Below, piece by piece: positions 15,790 to 25,722 of a DNA stretch of 64,000 nucleotides. Every line of letters begins with the position of its first letter. Within the stretch, counting starts at the first letter, position 1. The notes beneath the pieces are model-generated. The model searched no databases. It was not told the origin of the DNA and worked only from the letters and a program-made list of their open reading frames with translations. The position numbers were made by a program, and so were the translations under genes. This DNA is from Leucothrix mucor DSM 2157. GTDB taxonomy: Bacteria; Pseudomonadota; Gammaproteobacteria; Thiotrichales; Thiotrichaceae. Location of the stretch: the NCBI RefSeq assembly GCF_000419525.1, contig NZ_ATTE01000001.1, forward strand, positions 2,996,501-3,060,500, given 5' to 3'.

Positions 15790-16914
15790 ATGAAGCGGCG
15801 TGATTTTTTACAAGCAGGCTTGGCCACTTCGGTCAGCCTGCTTAGCGCTAAACTTTGGGCGGCATCGGAGTCTGCTCAGCAGCAAAACACTGCGCTCCAC
15901 AAAGTGCTCTACTCTGCCAGCACCAATAAGCAAGGTATTAACCAATTAAGCCAATGGTCACTGGATAGCAAACAAGCGCAACACTTTGCTATTCCTTTCC
16001 GCGCGCATGATGTGCTGCCAATGCCAGATCATCAGCATGTGATTGCCTTTGGGCGCCGACCAGAAATGCAGTGCGTGGTTGTGGATATTCAAAGCCAACA
16101 AAACACTCCAATACTCGCTATTGAAGGCCGTCATTTTTACGGCCATGGCTGTTTATCGGCAGATAATAGCACCCTGTTTACCACCGAAAATGAGTACGAC
16201 GAAGCCCGTGGCGTCATTGGTATTCGCGACGCTAAAACACTGCAAATGATTGGTGAATATGACACTTATGGCGTGGGCCCGCATGATATCCACCTGATGC
16301 CAGATGGCAAAACCTTAGTGGTTGCCAATGGCGGTATTGAAACCCATCCGGACTATGGTCGACGCAAACTCAATATTGATACCATGCAGCCTTCACTGGT
16401 TTATATCGATATTGAAAGCGGCCAGAAACTTGCAGAATACCGCTTGGATGATCACCAACTGAGTATTCGTCATTTGAGCGTGTCAGACAATGGTGATGTG
16501 GGTGTAGCGACACAGTTTCAGGGAGACCTGTACCGCAGGCGACCCACTGTGTTAGCGGCATGGCAGCCCTATGGTGGCGAACTTGAAGCACTACCCATTC
16601 CAGAGCAAACCACCAAGGCAATTCGCGGCTATATGGCGGATTTAGCCTTTGACCCGAAGCAGAACCTGCTGGCAGTGACTGCACCACAAGGCAATCAACT
16701 GACGCTATGGGACCTTAAAAGCAAACAACTGCTCAATACTTTAGCTATTCCAGAACCTAGCGGCATTAGCTATCTCGCTGAATCGGAGTGTTTTTTAGTG
16801 TCTAGCGCTAAGGGTGGGGTGTATGAAGTGCGTGCAAATCGGCAAAAGAATGAGATTAGCCAACACCTGATGCTTAGCGGTATTGCTTGGGATAACCACC
16901 TGCTAGTGGTCTGA
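15790..16914 (+). CDS. DUF1513 family protein with a Tat signal
   Basis: This is a 374-residue protein starting MKRRDFLQAGLATS, a twin-arginine signal peptide with the RR-x-F-L core, so it is exported folded. The body looks like a seven-bladed beta-propeller of the DUF1513 family (HDVLPMPDHQHVIAFGRRP, GVGPHDIHLMPDGKTLVVANGG). The open frame extends 7 codons upstream, but the Tat motif identifies the start at 15790. DUF1513 proteins are regularly encoded last in imelysin/di-heme clusters. No enzymatic activity is established. Confidence 0.87.
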   Translation: MKRRDFLQAGLATSVSLLSAKLWAASESAQQQNTALHKVLYSASTNKQGINQLSQWSLDSKQAQHFAIPFRAHDVLPMPDHQHVIAFGRRPEMQCVVVDIQSQQNTPILAIEGRHFYGHGCLSADNSTLFTTENEYDEARGVIGIRDAKTLQMIGEYDTYGVGPHDIHLMPDGKTLVVANGGIETHPDYGRRKLNIDTMQPSLVYIDIESGQKLAEYRLDDHQLSIRHLSVSDNGDVGVATQFQGDLYRRRPTVLAAWQPYGGELEALPIPEQTTKAIRGYMADLAFDPKQNLLAVTAPQGNQLTLWDLKSKQLLNTLAIPEPSGISYLAESECFLVSSAKGGVYEVRANRQKNEISQHLMLSGIAWDNHLLVV

Positions 16915-16940
16915 TCACACATTTACCTGCTTTATACGTA

Positions 16941-16976
16941 AAGGCTCCGAACAGGAAATTACCCAGTCGGAGCCTT
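16941..16976. terminator. Convergent bidirectional hairpin between the DUF1513 gene and rpiA
   Basis: A perfect 10-bp stem, AAGGCTCCGA paired with TCGGAGCCTT, with a 16-base loop lies midway between two converging genes. There is no long T tract on either side, but the position fits transcription termination for both. Confidence 0.7.
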
Positions 16977-17002
16977 CAAAACTGATCATACAGAACAGCG
17001 AA

Positions 17003-17665
17003 TTACGCAGGCATAACGATCTGCGCACCGCCAGGTGTTCCTAAAATCAATACATCAGCCGAACGCGCCGCAAACAAACCAACTGTTACCACACCAACGA
17101 TTTGGTTAATCTGTCTTTCCAGCTCTACCGGATCGACAATCGACAAACCGCTAACATCCAAAATAAAATTGCCATTATCGGTGGTGTAGCCTTGGCGTAA
17201 GCTTGGGTTTCCGCCCAACTTAACCATTTCACGCGCCACATAGCTTTGCGCCATTGGGATCACTTCAACTGGCAATGGGAATTCACCCAATACATCCACC
17301 AACTTGCTTTCATCAGCAATGCAAACAAACTTATCGCTAGCCGCCGCAACGATTTTCTCGCGGGTTAATGCCCCGCCGCCGCCTTTAATCAAGTTCAAAC
17401 GTGGGTCAGACTCATCCGCGCCATCGACATATAAAGACAAAGGCCCCGTCTGATTCAGCTCCATTACCTTAAACCCGTGACCTTTCAAACGCTCAGCTGT
17501 AGCAATGGAACTAGCCACCGTACCTGCCAGTGGAATTCTGCTTTCAGCCAGTAAATCGATAAAGTGATTGGCCGTTGAACCGGTTCCTACGCCGATTACT
17601 GTATTGTCTTCAACATATTTCAGTGCAGCAGCTGCGGCAGCGCGCTTCATTTCGTCTTGTGTCAT
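17003..17665 (-). CDS. rpiA: Ribose-5-phosphate isomerase A
   Basis: This 220-residue enzyme interconverts ribose-5-phosphate and ribulose-5-phosphate in the pentose phosphate pathway. The signatures are [15 protein letters not shown] (phosphate binding), DGADE and [14 protein letters not shown] (catalytic region). The start at 17665 (MTQDEMKRA) gives the family length; the open frame runs further upstream to 17797 but that would overlap the ilvA start. The gene is divergent from ilvA with a 100-base intergenic region. Confidence 0.97.
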   Translation of the reverse strand: MTQDEMKRAAAAAALKYVEDNTVIGVGTGSTANHFIDLLAESRIPLAGTVASSIATAERLKGHGFKVMELNQTGPLSLYVDGADESDPRLNLIKGGGGALTREKIVAAASDKFVCIADESKLVDVLGEFPLPVEVIPMAQSYVAREMVKLGGNPSLRQGYTTDNGNFILDVSGLSIVDPVELERQINQIVGVVTVGLFAARSADVLILGTPGGAQIVMPA

Positions 17666-17765
17666 GGCAATTAGCTTCTCAAATTCAAATATCAACATCA
17701 TACCGAATGATGCTACTCTATGGCACTCTTTACACACCAAAACAGAGCATCCAGCAGCCTTCCGC

Positions 17766-19274
17766 ATGAAAAACCAACTCATCGAAAAAATTCTCAAAGC
17801 GCGCGTCTATGATGTCGCCATCGAGAGCCCACTTGATCCAGCCCGCTCACTCTCTGCCCGTTTTGATAATACGATTTATCTGAAACGTGAAGACCTGCAG
17901 CCGGTTTTCTCTTTTAAGCTGCGTGGCGGCTTTAACTGCATGCAAAAATTATCGCCGGAAGCCAAAGCGCGTGGCGTGATTGCAGCCTCTGCAGGTAACC
18001 ATGCACAGGGCGTGGCATATGCCGGTCGACACTTAGGTATTCCGACGACGATTGTAATGCCAGTCATTACACCGGATATTAAAGTGAATGCGGTTCGCTC
18101 ATTTGGTGGTAATGCAGTTCTGCACGGCAACAATTTCGATGAAGCCTTTCAACACGCCATGAAACTGCGTGAAGAGCAAGGCCTGACCTTTGTCCACCCC
18201 TTTGATGATATGGAAGTGATTGCCGGACAAGGCACCATTGGTATGGAAATTTCCCGCCAACACCCTGAACACCTCGATGCGATCTTTATTTGCGTCGGTG
18301 GCGGTGGCTTGCTCGCCGGTATTGGTTCCTGGATAAAATTCCTTAGCCCTGAAACACTGATCATCGGCGTAGAGCACGAAGAAGCACCCAGCATGACGAC
18401 CGCCTTAGAGCGTAATGAGCGGGTTATGCTAGGACAAATCGGTACTTTCGCCGATGGTGCAGCGGTTAGACAAGCCGGTGAAAATACCTTTGCCATTGCC
18501 AAAGAAGTGGTCGATGAAATGATCACCGTCAGCACTGATGAAACCTGTGCGGCCATTAAAGATGTGTTTGAAGACACGCGTACCTTATTAGAACCCGCTG
18601 GCGCCTTAGGTGTAGCAGGTATGAAAAAGTACATGAAGCGCACCGGCTGCAAAGGTAAGAAATTTGTCGCCATTTGCAGTGGGGCGAATATTAACTTTGA
18701 TCGTCTACGCCATGTTGCCGAGCGCGCGGAGCTTGGTGAGCGCCGAGAAGCCCTATTCTCAGTGACCGTTCCTGAAGAACCCGGCAGCTTCCGCAGCTTC
18801 TGCAATGTCATTGGCAACCGAGCGATTACCGAATTCAATTACCGGTATGCGGATAGTGAACAAGCAGAAGTCTTTGTTGGCGCAAAAATAGCTAACGATG
18901 CTGAAAAAGACCAGTTGCTAAAGGCGTTACAAGGGTTAAACTACCCGGTATTGGATCTGACCGACAACGAGCTGGCGAAAGTGCATTTGCGCTTTATGGT
19001 TGGCGGTCATGCGCCAGACATTCATGATGAGCTGGTGTTCCGCTTCAATTTTCCGGAACGTCCAGGTGCCCTGCTACACTTTTTAAATAGTATGGGTCAC
19101 TGGAACATTAGCTTGTTCCACTACCGCAACCACGGCTCTGATTTTGGTCGGGTATTGGTGGGAATGCAGGTGCCGGATGCCGAGCGCGAAGAGTTCAACC
19201 AATTTTTGGATAAGCTGGGTTATGAATACTGTGAAGAAACTCAGAATCCTGTGTACCAGCACTTCCTAAGATAA
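17766..19274 (+). CDS. ilvA: Threonine ammonia-lyase, biosynthetic
   Basis: This 502-residue PLP enzyme deaminates threonine to 2-oxobutanoate, the first committed step of isoleucine synthesis. The PLP lysine is Lys51 in SFKLRGG, with [17 protein letters not shown] and the glycine-rich [10 protein letters not shown] phosphate cup. The C-terminal third carries two ACT-like regulatory domains, as in the isoleucine-inhibited biosynthetic enzyme rather than the short catabolic TdcB. The start at 17766 ([16 protein letters not shown]) matches family N-termini; the open frame extends to 17568 only through rpiA. Upstream is the divergent rpiA. Confidence 0.95.
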   Translation: MKNQLIEKILKARVYDVAIESPLDPARSLSARFDNTIYLKREDLQPVFSFKLRGGFNCMQKLSPEAKARGVIAASAGNHAQGVAYAGRHLGIPTTIVMPVITPDIKVNAVRSFGGNAVLHGNNFDEAFQHAMKLREEQGLTFVHPFDDMEVIAGQGTIGMEISRQHPEHLDAIFICVGGGGLLAGIGSWIKFLSPETLIIGVEHEEAPSMTTALERNERVMLGQIGTFADGAAVRQAGENTFAIAKEVVDEMITVSTDETCAAIKDVFEDTRTLLEPAGALGVAGMKKYMKRTGCKGKKFVAICSGANINFDRLRHVAERAELGERREALFSVTVPEEPGSFRSFCNVIGNRAITEFNYRYADSEQAEVFVGAKIANDAEKDQLLKALQGLNYPVLDLTDNELAKVHLRFMVGGHAPDIHDELVFRFNFPERPGALLHFLNSMGHWNISLFHYRNHGSDFGRVLVGMQVPDAEREEFNQFLDKLGYEYCEETQNPVYQHFLR

Positions 19275-19297
19275 CACGAGATAAGCTTAAAATATGC

Positions 19298-19326
19298 TTG
19301 CTGTCTAGGCCCTGATTGGCTATGAT
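19298..19326 (+). promoter_or_regulatory. Likely sigma-70 promoter of rpmB-rpmG
   Basis: TTGCTG (19298-19303) and TATGAT (19321-19326) are separated by exactly 17 bases and lie about 80 bases before rpmB, giving a short leader. This is the only well-spaced -35/-10 pair I see in the gap after ilvA. Confidence 0.6.
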
Positions 19327-19405
19327 AGCCGGCTTTTCGATGGTCTGAAATTCTTTGGAATTCGGGGCATCAGTACTATAAGATTTCCTGATTCGGAGAA
19401 TAGTC

Positions 19406-19642
19406 ATGGCTAAAGTATGCCAGGTAACAGGTAAGCGCCCAGCTGTGGGTAACAACGTATCACACGCGAAGAACACAACACGTCGTCGTTTTCTTCCTAA
19501 TTTGCATAGCCACCGTTTTTGGGTTGAATCTGAAAACCGTTGGGTTAGACTGCGCCTTACCGCTAGCGGTATTCGTCTGATCGACAAGTTGGGTATTGAT
19601 GCTGTACTAGCTGACATGCGCAAGCGTGGCGAAAAAGTTTAA
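19406..19642 (+). CDS. rpmB: 50S ribosomal protein L28
   Basis: This 78-residue basic protein starts [12 protein letters not shown] and contains the L28 core [20 protein letters not shown] and a Lys/Arg-rich tail. It has a strong ribosome-binding site (CGGAG) upstream. It is the first of a two-gene operon with rpmG, the standard arrangement in gammaproteobacteria. Confidence 0.97.
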   Translation: MAKVCQVTGKRPAVGNNVSHAKNTTRRRFLPNLHSHRFWVESENRWVRLRLTASGIRLIDKLGIDAVLADMRKRGEKV

Positions 19643-19666
19643 ACGGCACAGCCGAAGGAATTACTC

Positions 19667-19822
19667 ATGCGCGATAAAATCAAATTAGTTTCAAGTGCTG
19701 GTACCGGTTTTTACTACACCACTACTAAGAACAAACGTACAATGACTGAAAAATTGGAAATGAAGAAATTCGATCCAGTTGTTCGCAAACACGTTATGTT
19801 TAAAGAAGCGAAGATTAAGTAA
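19667..19822 (+). CDS. rpmG: 50S ribosomal protein L33
   Basis: This 51-residue protein reads [19 protein letters not shown] and ends KEAKIK. It has an AAGGAA ribosome-binding site. Family features are FYYTTTKN and a Lys-rich C-terminal half. It has no CxxC zinc pairs, so it is a zinc-free L33 (the C- paralogue type), usual in gammaproteobacteria. It is 24 bases after rpmB. Confidence 0.96.
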   Translation: MRDKIKLVSSAGTGFYYTTTKNKRTMTEKLEMKKFDPVVRKHVMFKEAKIK

Positions 19823-19850
19823 GTTTTACTCTTTTTGAGTAAACTTCGAA

Positions 19851-19877
19851 AGACCCGGCCATTGTGTCGGGTTTTTT
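19851..19877 (+). terminator. Rho-independent terminator after rpmG
   Basis: ACCCGG pairs with TCGGGT (one G-U) across an 8-base loop and is followed by seven T residues. Just upstream, at 19821-19847, a second imperfect hairpin (AAGTTTTACTC with GAGTAAACTT) may assist. Confidence 0.82.
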
Positions 19878-19976
19878 TATGTCTGAAATTCGCTTACACT
19901 GACCATAATTTTTAAACCGTACAAAACTTCCACACACGGGCTTAGCAAATAACTCAAACAATAAAGGGAACGGCGC

Positions 19977-20723
19977 ATGCAAACCGCTACGTCACTCATC
20001 AATGCCACCGGCTTAAAACGCTATTACGGAAAACAAGCTGCTGTTAGTAGCGTCGATATCCAACTGCAACGCGGCGAGATATTAGGACTGCTTGGCCCCA
20101 ATGGCGCAGGCAAGTCGACGATTTTGCAAATGCTGACGGGTACGCTGGCGACTCACGCTGGCGATATTCAAATTAATGGCATTGATCTAAAAGAGCAGCC
20201 ACTGCAGGCCCGCAAGCAAATCGGCTACTTACCTGAGAACCCTCCACTGTATCGGGATATGACGATTCAGGAGTACTTGAAGTACTGTGCGAAGTTGCAT
20301 GGCTTAAGTGGCACGGAACTCAAAACTGCCGTGGACTGGGCGATTGAGCACTGCGATCTGGAAACCATGAAACGCCGTCTGATCTCCAACTTATCAAAAG
20401 GCTACCAGCAGCGTGTTGGAATTGCCCAAGCCATTTTGCATAAACCGCCGCTCATTATTTTAGATGAACCTACGGTTGGATTGGACCCTGTACAGCTGGC
20501 ACAAATTCGCCAATTGATTCGAGAGCTTGGCGAGCAGCATGGCATTATCCTATCCACCCATATTTTGCAGGAAGTGGATGCAGTGTGTGATCGCGCTCAG
20601 ATTATTAATCATGGCCAAACCGTGCTGGATGAAACACTGGCCTCGCTGAAGTCACGTGATCAATCATTAGAGCAGTTCTTTAATCACCAACTGACCGGAG
20701 CCATCGATGCAAGTCATGTTTAA
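19977..20723 (+). CDS. ABC transporter ATP-binding protein, GldA/NosF type
   Basis: This 248-residue ATPase has Walker A GPNGAGKST near residue 42, the signature LSKGYQQRVGIAQ and Walker B LIILDEPTVGLD. The 'S-K-G-Y-x-Q-R' signature and the two partner genes place it with GldA-like exporters linked to ABC-2 permeases and GldG proteins. In Bacteroidetes that trio supports gliding; in proteobacteria the substrate is unknown. The next gene begins within its last codons (17-base overlap), so the operon is tightly coupled. Confidence 0.88.
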   Translation: MQTATSLINATGLKRYYGKQAAVSSVDIQLQRGEILGLLGPNGAGKSTILQMLTGTLATHAGDIQINGIDLKEQPLQARKQIGYLPENPPLYRDMTIQEYLKYCAKLHGLSGTELKTAVDWAIEHCDLETMKRRLISNLSKGYQQRVGIAQAILHKPPLIILDEPTVGLDPVQLAQIRQLIRELGEQHGIILSTHILQEVDAVCDRAQIINHGQTVLDETLASLKSRDQSLEQFFNHQLTGAIDASHV

Positions 20724-21465
20724 TATCGGACTGAGCGAGTTTCAGCGCTTATTCCGCACGCCACTGGCTTGGGTGTTACTGGCAGTACTGCAATTGATAT
20801 TGGGCTACTTGTTTTTAGTGCAGGTTGAGAATTACCTTAGCGTTATTCAACCCAAGATCATTGCTAGCCAAGCGCCTTATGGCGTTACGGATTTAGTGCT
20901 TAATCAGCTATTTACCTATGCTGGTATTCTGATGTTGGTGATTATGCCGCTGCTGACAATGCGCAGTTTTGCAGAAGAGCGCCAAAACAATACGCTGACC
21001 TTGTTACGCGCCGCCCCGATTTCATCCACCCAAATAGTAATGGGTAAGTTTCTAGCACTGGAATTACTGATTCTGTGCCTGATTGGCATGATTAGTTTAA
21101 TGCCATTGTCATTATTACTGGGGACTGCACTGGATATTGGGCAACTCTCAAGTGCAATCCTCGGGCTATTTTTACTACTGAGCTCGTTTGCGGCTGCGGG
21201 GATCTTTTTATCGTCATTGACCAAGCATCCGATGTTAGCTGCCCTACTCGGCTTTGCATTATTGCTAATTCTCGCATTGCTCTATCTGGCGGGTACCCGC
21301 ACCGGACAAAGCAGCGCGCTATTGGTCTACCTGTCTCACTTTGGGCATTACCTAAATTTTTTAAATGGCGTAATTGATAGCCGCGATGTGCTGTATTACG
21401 TGCTGTTTATTGCCGGATTTCTTGCACTAACCATCCGCAAGCTAGATAACGAGAGGTTGGGCTAA
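20707..21465 (+). CDS. ABC-2 type permease, GldF-like
   Basis: This 252-residue membrane protein has about six predicted helices and the ABC-2 hallmark region RSFAEERQNNTLTLLRAAPISSTQIVMGKFLA. GGAG lies six bases upstream of the ATG at 20707, supporting that start over the ATG at 20716. It should pair with the upstream ATPase. The next gene is a GldG-type protein, three bases downstream. The substrate is unknown. Confidence 0.85.
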   Translation: MQVMFNIGLSEFQRLFRTPLAWVLLAVLQLILGYLFLVQVENYLSVIQPKIIASQAPYGVTDLVLNQLFTYAGILMLVIMPLLTMRSFAEERQNNTLTLLRAAPISSTQIVMGKFLALELLILCLIGMISLMPLSLLLGTALDIGQLSSAILGLFLLLSSFAAAGIFLSSLTKHPMLAALLGFALLLILALLYLAGTRTGQSSALLVYLSHFGHYLNFLNGVIDSRDVLYYVLFIAGFLALTIRKLDNERLG

Positions 21466-21468
21466 GCG

Positions 21469-22830
21469 ATGACTACCAAACAAACCGCCGCCAGACATCT
21501 CAGTCAACTGGTCTTTTACATACTGCTGATTTGCGTGATTGGTTTAGCTGCATGGCTAAGCACCCGTTACTCACAAACTATTGATTTGTCATTCGGGCAA
21601 CGCAATACGCTGACCGAGCCAACGCAGCAACTCCTTAAGTCACTGGATGAGCCAGTTAATTTCATCGCTTATTTGTCCGATGATAAAACTGAGCTACAGG
21701 CAGGAATGCGCAAGCTGGTTGCTAAATATCAGCAGTTTAAACCTGATACCACGCTGGAAATTATTGACCCTAACCTAAACCCTGTCAGAGCTAAGGCAGA
21801 TAATGTGTTATCCGAAGGTCGCGTACTGATACAGCTAGGCGACCGCAGTGAGAAGCTAAGTTCGGTCGATGAAAGCACGGTCGCCAATACATTACAGCGC
21901 TTACTCAGAAATGTAGTGCCTCGCATTATCGTGCTGGAAGGCCACCAAGAACGCTCTCCTTTTGATGACACCAGTAGCGGCTTGAGCAAACTACGTGAGC
22001 GCTTAGCGGATCGCGGCTTTCGCTTACAGCCACATGCCATCTTAAAAACGCAATCCATTCCGGATGACAGTAGTTTTGTATTGATTGCATCGCCACGAAC
22101 ACCCTACCTGCCAACAGAAGCAGAAGTGATTAAGCAGTATCTGAAAGATGGTGGCAATCTATTATGGCTTACCGAACCAGATACGCTAGCGGGTTTAGAA
22201 CCTGTTTTAGAGCAGCTGGGCTTGAGAACACTTAAAGGTACGCTATTGGATGGCAACCAAGCTCTGCAGGATATGCTGGGCATTAAGCACCCTGCGGTAA
22301 TTCCGGTGATTCAATATGAACATCCCTTACTTAAGGATATGCAATCCCCAACCCTATTCCCATTTACCGGGGTGATAGAGGTAAACCCTGAGACAATCAC
22401 CAACTGGCAATATAGCCCGATGCTAATAACGGGTGAATCCAGCTGGTTGGAAAGTGGCGAGCTTACCGGAGAAGTCACCCCAGACTATGCCGCTGGTGAT
22501 AAACCTGGGCCATTGAGTATTGGTATGAGCTTGAGCCGCGAGGCTAATGATAAGCAACAGCGCGTGATTGTGCTGGGCGACAGCGACTTTATGCTGAATC
22601 AGTTTATTGGCGCAGGCAATGGCGGCAACCTTGAACTCAGTAATAAGCTGTTTGACTGGCTAAGCCAAAGTGATGATTTACTTAAAATTAAAACAGCTCG
22701 CGCTCCTGATACCGAGCTGAAGATGCCGGGTAACAGCCTGAATATTCTAGCAATAGTGTTTTTATTCGGACTGCCATTATTGCTAGTGATTATTGGCACA
22801 ATTCGTTGGTGGATTCGCCGCAGACGCTAG
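21469..22830 (+). CDS. GldG-family ABC-associated membrane protein
   Basis: This 453-residue protein has an N-terminal membrane helix (about residues 15-32), a large periplasmic region with the GldG/ABC-type uncharacterised-transport-system pattern (LDEPVNFIAYLSDD, LIASPRTPYLPTEAEVIKQYLKDGG, VIVLGDSDFM) and a C-terminal helix followed by IRWWIRRRR. It resembles the periplasmic partner of GldF permeases. Together with the preceding two genes it forms a complete three-gene exporter. Confidence 0.85.
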   Translation: MTTKQTAARHLSQLVFYILLICVIGLAAWLSTRYSQTIDLSFGQRNTLTEPTQQLLKSLDEPVNFIAYLSDDKTELQAGMRKLVAKYQQFKPDTTLEIIDPNLNPVRAKADNVLSEGRVLIQLGDRSEKLSSVDESTVANTLQRLLRNVVPRIIVLEGHQERSPFDDTSSGLSKLRERLADRGFRLQPHAILKTQSIPDDSSFVLIASPRTPYLPTEAEVIKQYLKDGGNLLWLTEPDTLAGLEPVLEQLGLRTLKGTLLDGNQALQDMLGIKHPAVIPVIQYEHPLLKDMQSPTLFPFTGVIEVNPETITNWQYSPMLITGESSWLESGELTGEVTPDYAAGDKPGPLSIGMSLSREANDKQQRVIVLGDSDFMLNQFIGAGNGGNLELSNKLFDWLSQSDDLLKIKTARAPDTELKMPGNSLNILAIVFLFGLPLLLVIIGTIRWWIRRRR

Positions 22831-22849
22831 ACAACTCTGATTTACTCCC

Positions 22850-22884
22850 ACAAAAAAGCCAGCTAATGATGCTGGCTTTTTTGT
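22850..22884. terminator. Bidirectional terminator between the GldG gene and argH
   Basis: A perfect 14-bp stem, ACAAAAAAGCCAGC with GCTGGCTTTTTTGT, loop TAATGAT, provides a U tract on both strands between convergent genes. Confidence 0.9.
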
Positions 22885-22955
22885 GTCGTTTATATCGATA
22901 GGTTGTAATGAGTCAGCGCCCGATTAAGCAGTGCTAACCCCATGCTTGATACCAA

Positions 22956-24374
22956 TTAACGTGTCACTAATACCGTTTTAGCGGCTGCCACCTGAAGTAA
23001 CACCTGCTCTGGCGCGGTGCCACCGACATGATTACGCGCGGCAACGGAGCCTTCCAGCGTTAGCACATCAAACACGTCATCGGTAATCGCACCAGAGAAC
23101 TGCTGCAACTCTTCCAGCGCCATTTCACTAAGGTCTTTACCAGTTTGCACGCCATGCGCCACAGCTTTACCAACCACCTCATGCGCATCACGGAACGGCA
23201 TACCTTTACAGACTAAGTAGTCTGCCAGATCCGTTGCCGTTGCGAAGCCTTGCATGGCTGCACGACGCATACTCTCAGGCTTAGTCTCTACATGCGGCAT
23301 CATATCCCCATAGGCACGCAGACAGCCTAACAGCGTATCAACTGTATCAAACAGCGGCTCTTTATCTTCTTGATTATCTTTATTGTAAGCCAATGGTTGG
23401 CTCTTCATCAAAGTCATCAAACTAAACAAGTGGCCATAGACGCGACCTGACTTTCCTCGAACCAGCTCTGGCACATCCGGGTTTTTCTTTTGCGGCATAA
23501 TGGAAGAGCCCGTGCAAAAACGATCCGGAAGGTTGATAAAATCAAACTGCGCAGAGGTCCAAAGTACGAGCTCTTCAGAGAAACGAGACAAGTGCATCAT
23601 GATCAAACTGGCGGCTGAGGTAAACTCAATCGCAAAATCACGATCACTTACACCATCTAGCGAGTTGCGTGATGGGCGATCAAAATGTAATAACTCGGCT
23701 GTAAAATCACGATCTATCGGATAACTGGTACCTGCCAGTGCCGCTGATCCAAGCGGCATAATGTTGATCCGTTTACGGCAATCCAACAGGCGCTCATAGT
23801 CGCGCTCCAGCATCTCATACCACGCCATCATGTGGTGGCCGAAAGTAATTGGCTGCGCCACTTGCAAATGTGTAAAACCAGGTAAAATTGTGTGCGCTTC
23901 CCGCTCAGCTAATTCCACCAATCCTTGCTGTAAACGAGTAATCTCTGAAACAATCAAATCAACCTGCTCGCGCAACCATAATCGAATGTCGGTTGCGATC
24001 TGATCATTTCTTGAGCGACCAGTGTGAAGCTTCTTACCGGCAATGCCTATGCGGTCGGTGAGGCGTGCTTCGATGTTCATGTGCACATCTTCCAGTGCTA
24101 CAGACCACTCTAATTCACCGGCAGCTGCTTGTACTTTAATCGCCGCCAAACCCTCTTGGATATCCGCTAATTCCTGATCATTCAGGATACCTACTTTATG
24201 CAACATTCGGGCATGTGCAACTGACCCTTCGATGTCTTGATCAGCCAACCGTTGGTCGAATAATATTGAGGCAGTAAAGGCTTCAACAAAGGCATCTGTA
24301 TCCTCTGCGAAACGACCGCCCCACAGTTTGTTTTCGGATGCTTTAGTGCTTGTTTCTAGGGTAGTTTTCGCCAT
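22956..24374 (-). CDS. argH: Argininosuccinate lyase
   Basis: This 472-residue enzyme cleaves argininosuccinate to arginine and fumarate. The fumarase/aspartase-superfamily signature [13 protein letters not shown] is visible, as are [11 protein letters not shown] at the N-terminus, [10 protein letters not shown] and [12 protein letters not shown]. The start at 24374 ([16 protein letters not shown]) fits family length; the open frame to 24503 lacks a ribosome-binding site. It is divergent from the AlgZ/AlgR genes, as in pseudomonads. Confidence 0.97.
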   Translation of the reverse strand: MAKTTLETSTKASENKLWGGRFAEDTDAFVEAFTASILFDQRLADQDIEGSVAHARMLHKVGILNDQELADIQEGLAAIKVQAAAGELEWSVALEDVHMNIEARLTDRIGIAGKKLHTGRSRNDQIATDIRLWLREQVDLIVSEITRLQQGLVELAEREAHTILPGFTHLQVAQPITFGHHMMAWYEMLERDYERLLDCRKRINIMPLGSAALAGTSYPIDRDFTAELLHFDRPSRNSLDGVSDRDFAIEFTSAASLIMMHLSRFSEELVLWTSAQFDFINLPDRFCTGSSIMPQKKNPDVPELVRGKSGRVYGHLFSLMTLMKSQPLAYNKDNQEDKEPLFDTVDTLLGCLRAYGDMMPHVETKPESMRRAAMQGFATATDLADYLVCKGMPFRDAHEVVGKAVAHGVQTGKDLSEMALEELQQFSGAITDDVFDVLTLEGSVAARNHVGGTAPEQVLLQVAAAKTVLVTR

Positions 24375-24531
24375 GGGTGTTAAGGTTCCAGCAAGTAAAA
24401 TGTAATTGCCCAGTTTAACATATTGTGGAACAATAGATAAGCGTTGAGTAAACAGCGACAGACGATCTAAAAATAACGATAAAACTATAGAGCGACTGAC
24501 CAACGCAACAAATTAGGCGACGACCTAACAA

Positions 24532-24553
24532 CCGTTTTAGTACGGTTTTAGTA
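24532..24553. repeat. Tandem direct repeat in the argH-algZ intergenic region
   Basis: CGTTTTAGTA (24533-24542) is followed directly by CGGTTTTAGTA (24543-24553), an 11-base near-duplicate in an AT-rich stretch about 110 bases before algZ. It could be a regulator site or an UP-like element. The 290-base gap (24375-24664) otherwise shows nothing I recognise. Confidence 0.4.
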
Positions 24554-24664
24554 AAATAAAAATAATAGACCACTGAGGAAGTTTTCTAGACTCTGGCCCT
24601 CCCAGATATCACTTGTAATAACAAGCGATACTGCAAGTTGCCTGATAAAGAAACAATAACATTA

Positions 24665-25717
24665 ATGTCAGCGACTGAAACCGACAACAAACAAAAAGGC
24701 TTTTTACCAAGCCTCTGCTCTGTGCGAGCGATCCTGCGCGTTGCCATAACGGCACAGGTGTTGGCAATGGTATTGGCGTTGGCCTCTGCTGCCGACACTT
24801 ATCAAGCCTCGCTCGTAAAAATGGCGCTTACCTCTGTATTTGTACAATGGGTTGCCATCAGCTCTGCGCTAACACTCTGCCTGTTACGTCGTTTTATACA
24901 GACCGCAGATGTGATCAAATCCAGTATTATCGCAACGGGTGTTGTGGTGTTTTTTACCATCTCAGCCTCAGTACTGACCATCATGGCGGACAGCTATGAC
25001 AAGGTTGGCGCGGTATTTTTCTGGGATACGCCATTCATCTTCCGCAATGTATTTATCAGCGCCGTCGTGACTACCCTGGCCCTACGTTACTTGTACGTAC
25101 AGAACGAGCGTGACGCGCACTTACTGGCCGACACTGGCGCTAAATATGACGCGCTGCAATCCAGAATGCGCCCGCACTTCTTATTCAATAGCTTAAACAG
25201 TATCGCGATGCTAGTGCATCAGGATGTGAATCAAGCCGAAGAGGCTATTCTAGATCTGGCCGATATTTTCCGTACGACATTGGATAAGCGTAACCGCATC
25301 CCATTGCGTGAAGAACTGGATGTGACCTTGCGCTACCTGCGTATGGAAGGTTTACGTTTAGGCAAGCGTCGTTTGAATATCGTGTGGGACATGGATCGAA
25401 ACACATTACCCTTTGATATGGAAATCCCACCGCTACTACTGCAACCCTTAGCCGAAAACGCCATTTACCATGGCATTCAACCCCGGGAAGAAGGCGGCAC
25501 CTTAGGCATTAGTTTGTATGATGCAGGTGACAAATTAGATGTTGTGATTACCAACCCAGTTCCACCGGAAGGCAATGAAACGCATCAAACGGGCAACAGT
25601 ATCGCCCAAGACAATCTCAAAAACCGCTTAAAGCTCGCTTATGGTGCTCGTGCAAACTTACAAATAAAAAAATCACGTCATCAATACCGCGTCTCATTCT
25701 CGATCCCGAAGGAGTAA
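24665..25717 (+). CDS. algZ: Sensor histidine kinase, AlgZ/FimS (LytS) type
   Basis: This 350-residue membrane sensor has four hydrophobic segments between about residues 25 and 145, then the LytS-type kinase core MRPHFLFNSLNSIAML with the phospho-accepting histidine, and the N-box LLLQPLAENAIYHGIQP. The usual 'GxGL' ATP-lid motif is replaced by SIAQDNLKNRL, as in the atypical AlgZ kinases. It is 5 bases upstream of algR. The ATG at 24665 is preferred over an upstream TTG at 24638. In Pseudomonas this pair governs type IV pili, alginate and other surface traits. Confidence 0.85.
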   Translation: MSATETDNKQKGFLPSLCSVRAILRVAITAQVLAMVLALASAADTYQASLVKMALTSVFVQWVAISSALTLCLLRRFIQTADVIKSSIIATGVVVFFTISASVLTIMADSYDKVGAVFFWDTPFIFRNVFISAVVTTLALRYLYVQNERDAHLLADTGAKYDALQSRMRPHFLFNSLNSIAMLVHQDVNQAEEAILDLADIFRTTLDKRNRIPLREELDVTLRYLRMEGLRLGKRRLNIVWDMDRNTLPFDMEIPPLLLQPLAENAIYHGIQPREEGGTLGISLYDAGDKLDVVITNPVPPEGNETHQTGNSIAQDNLKNRLKLAYGARANLQIKKSRHQYRVSFSIPKE

Positions 25718-25722
25718 TAATA

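Noticed and set aside
18149-18838. Minus-strand frame of 229 codons
   Set aside because: It is antisense to the highly conserved ilvA catalytic region; its length reflects codon bias, not a gene.
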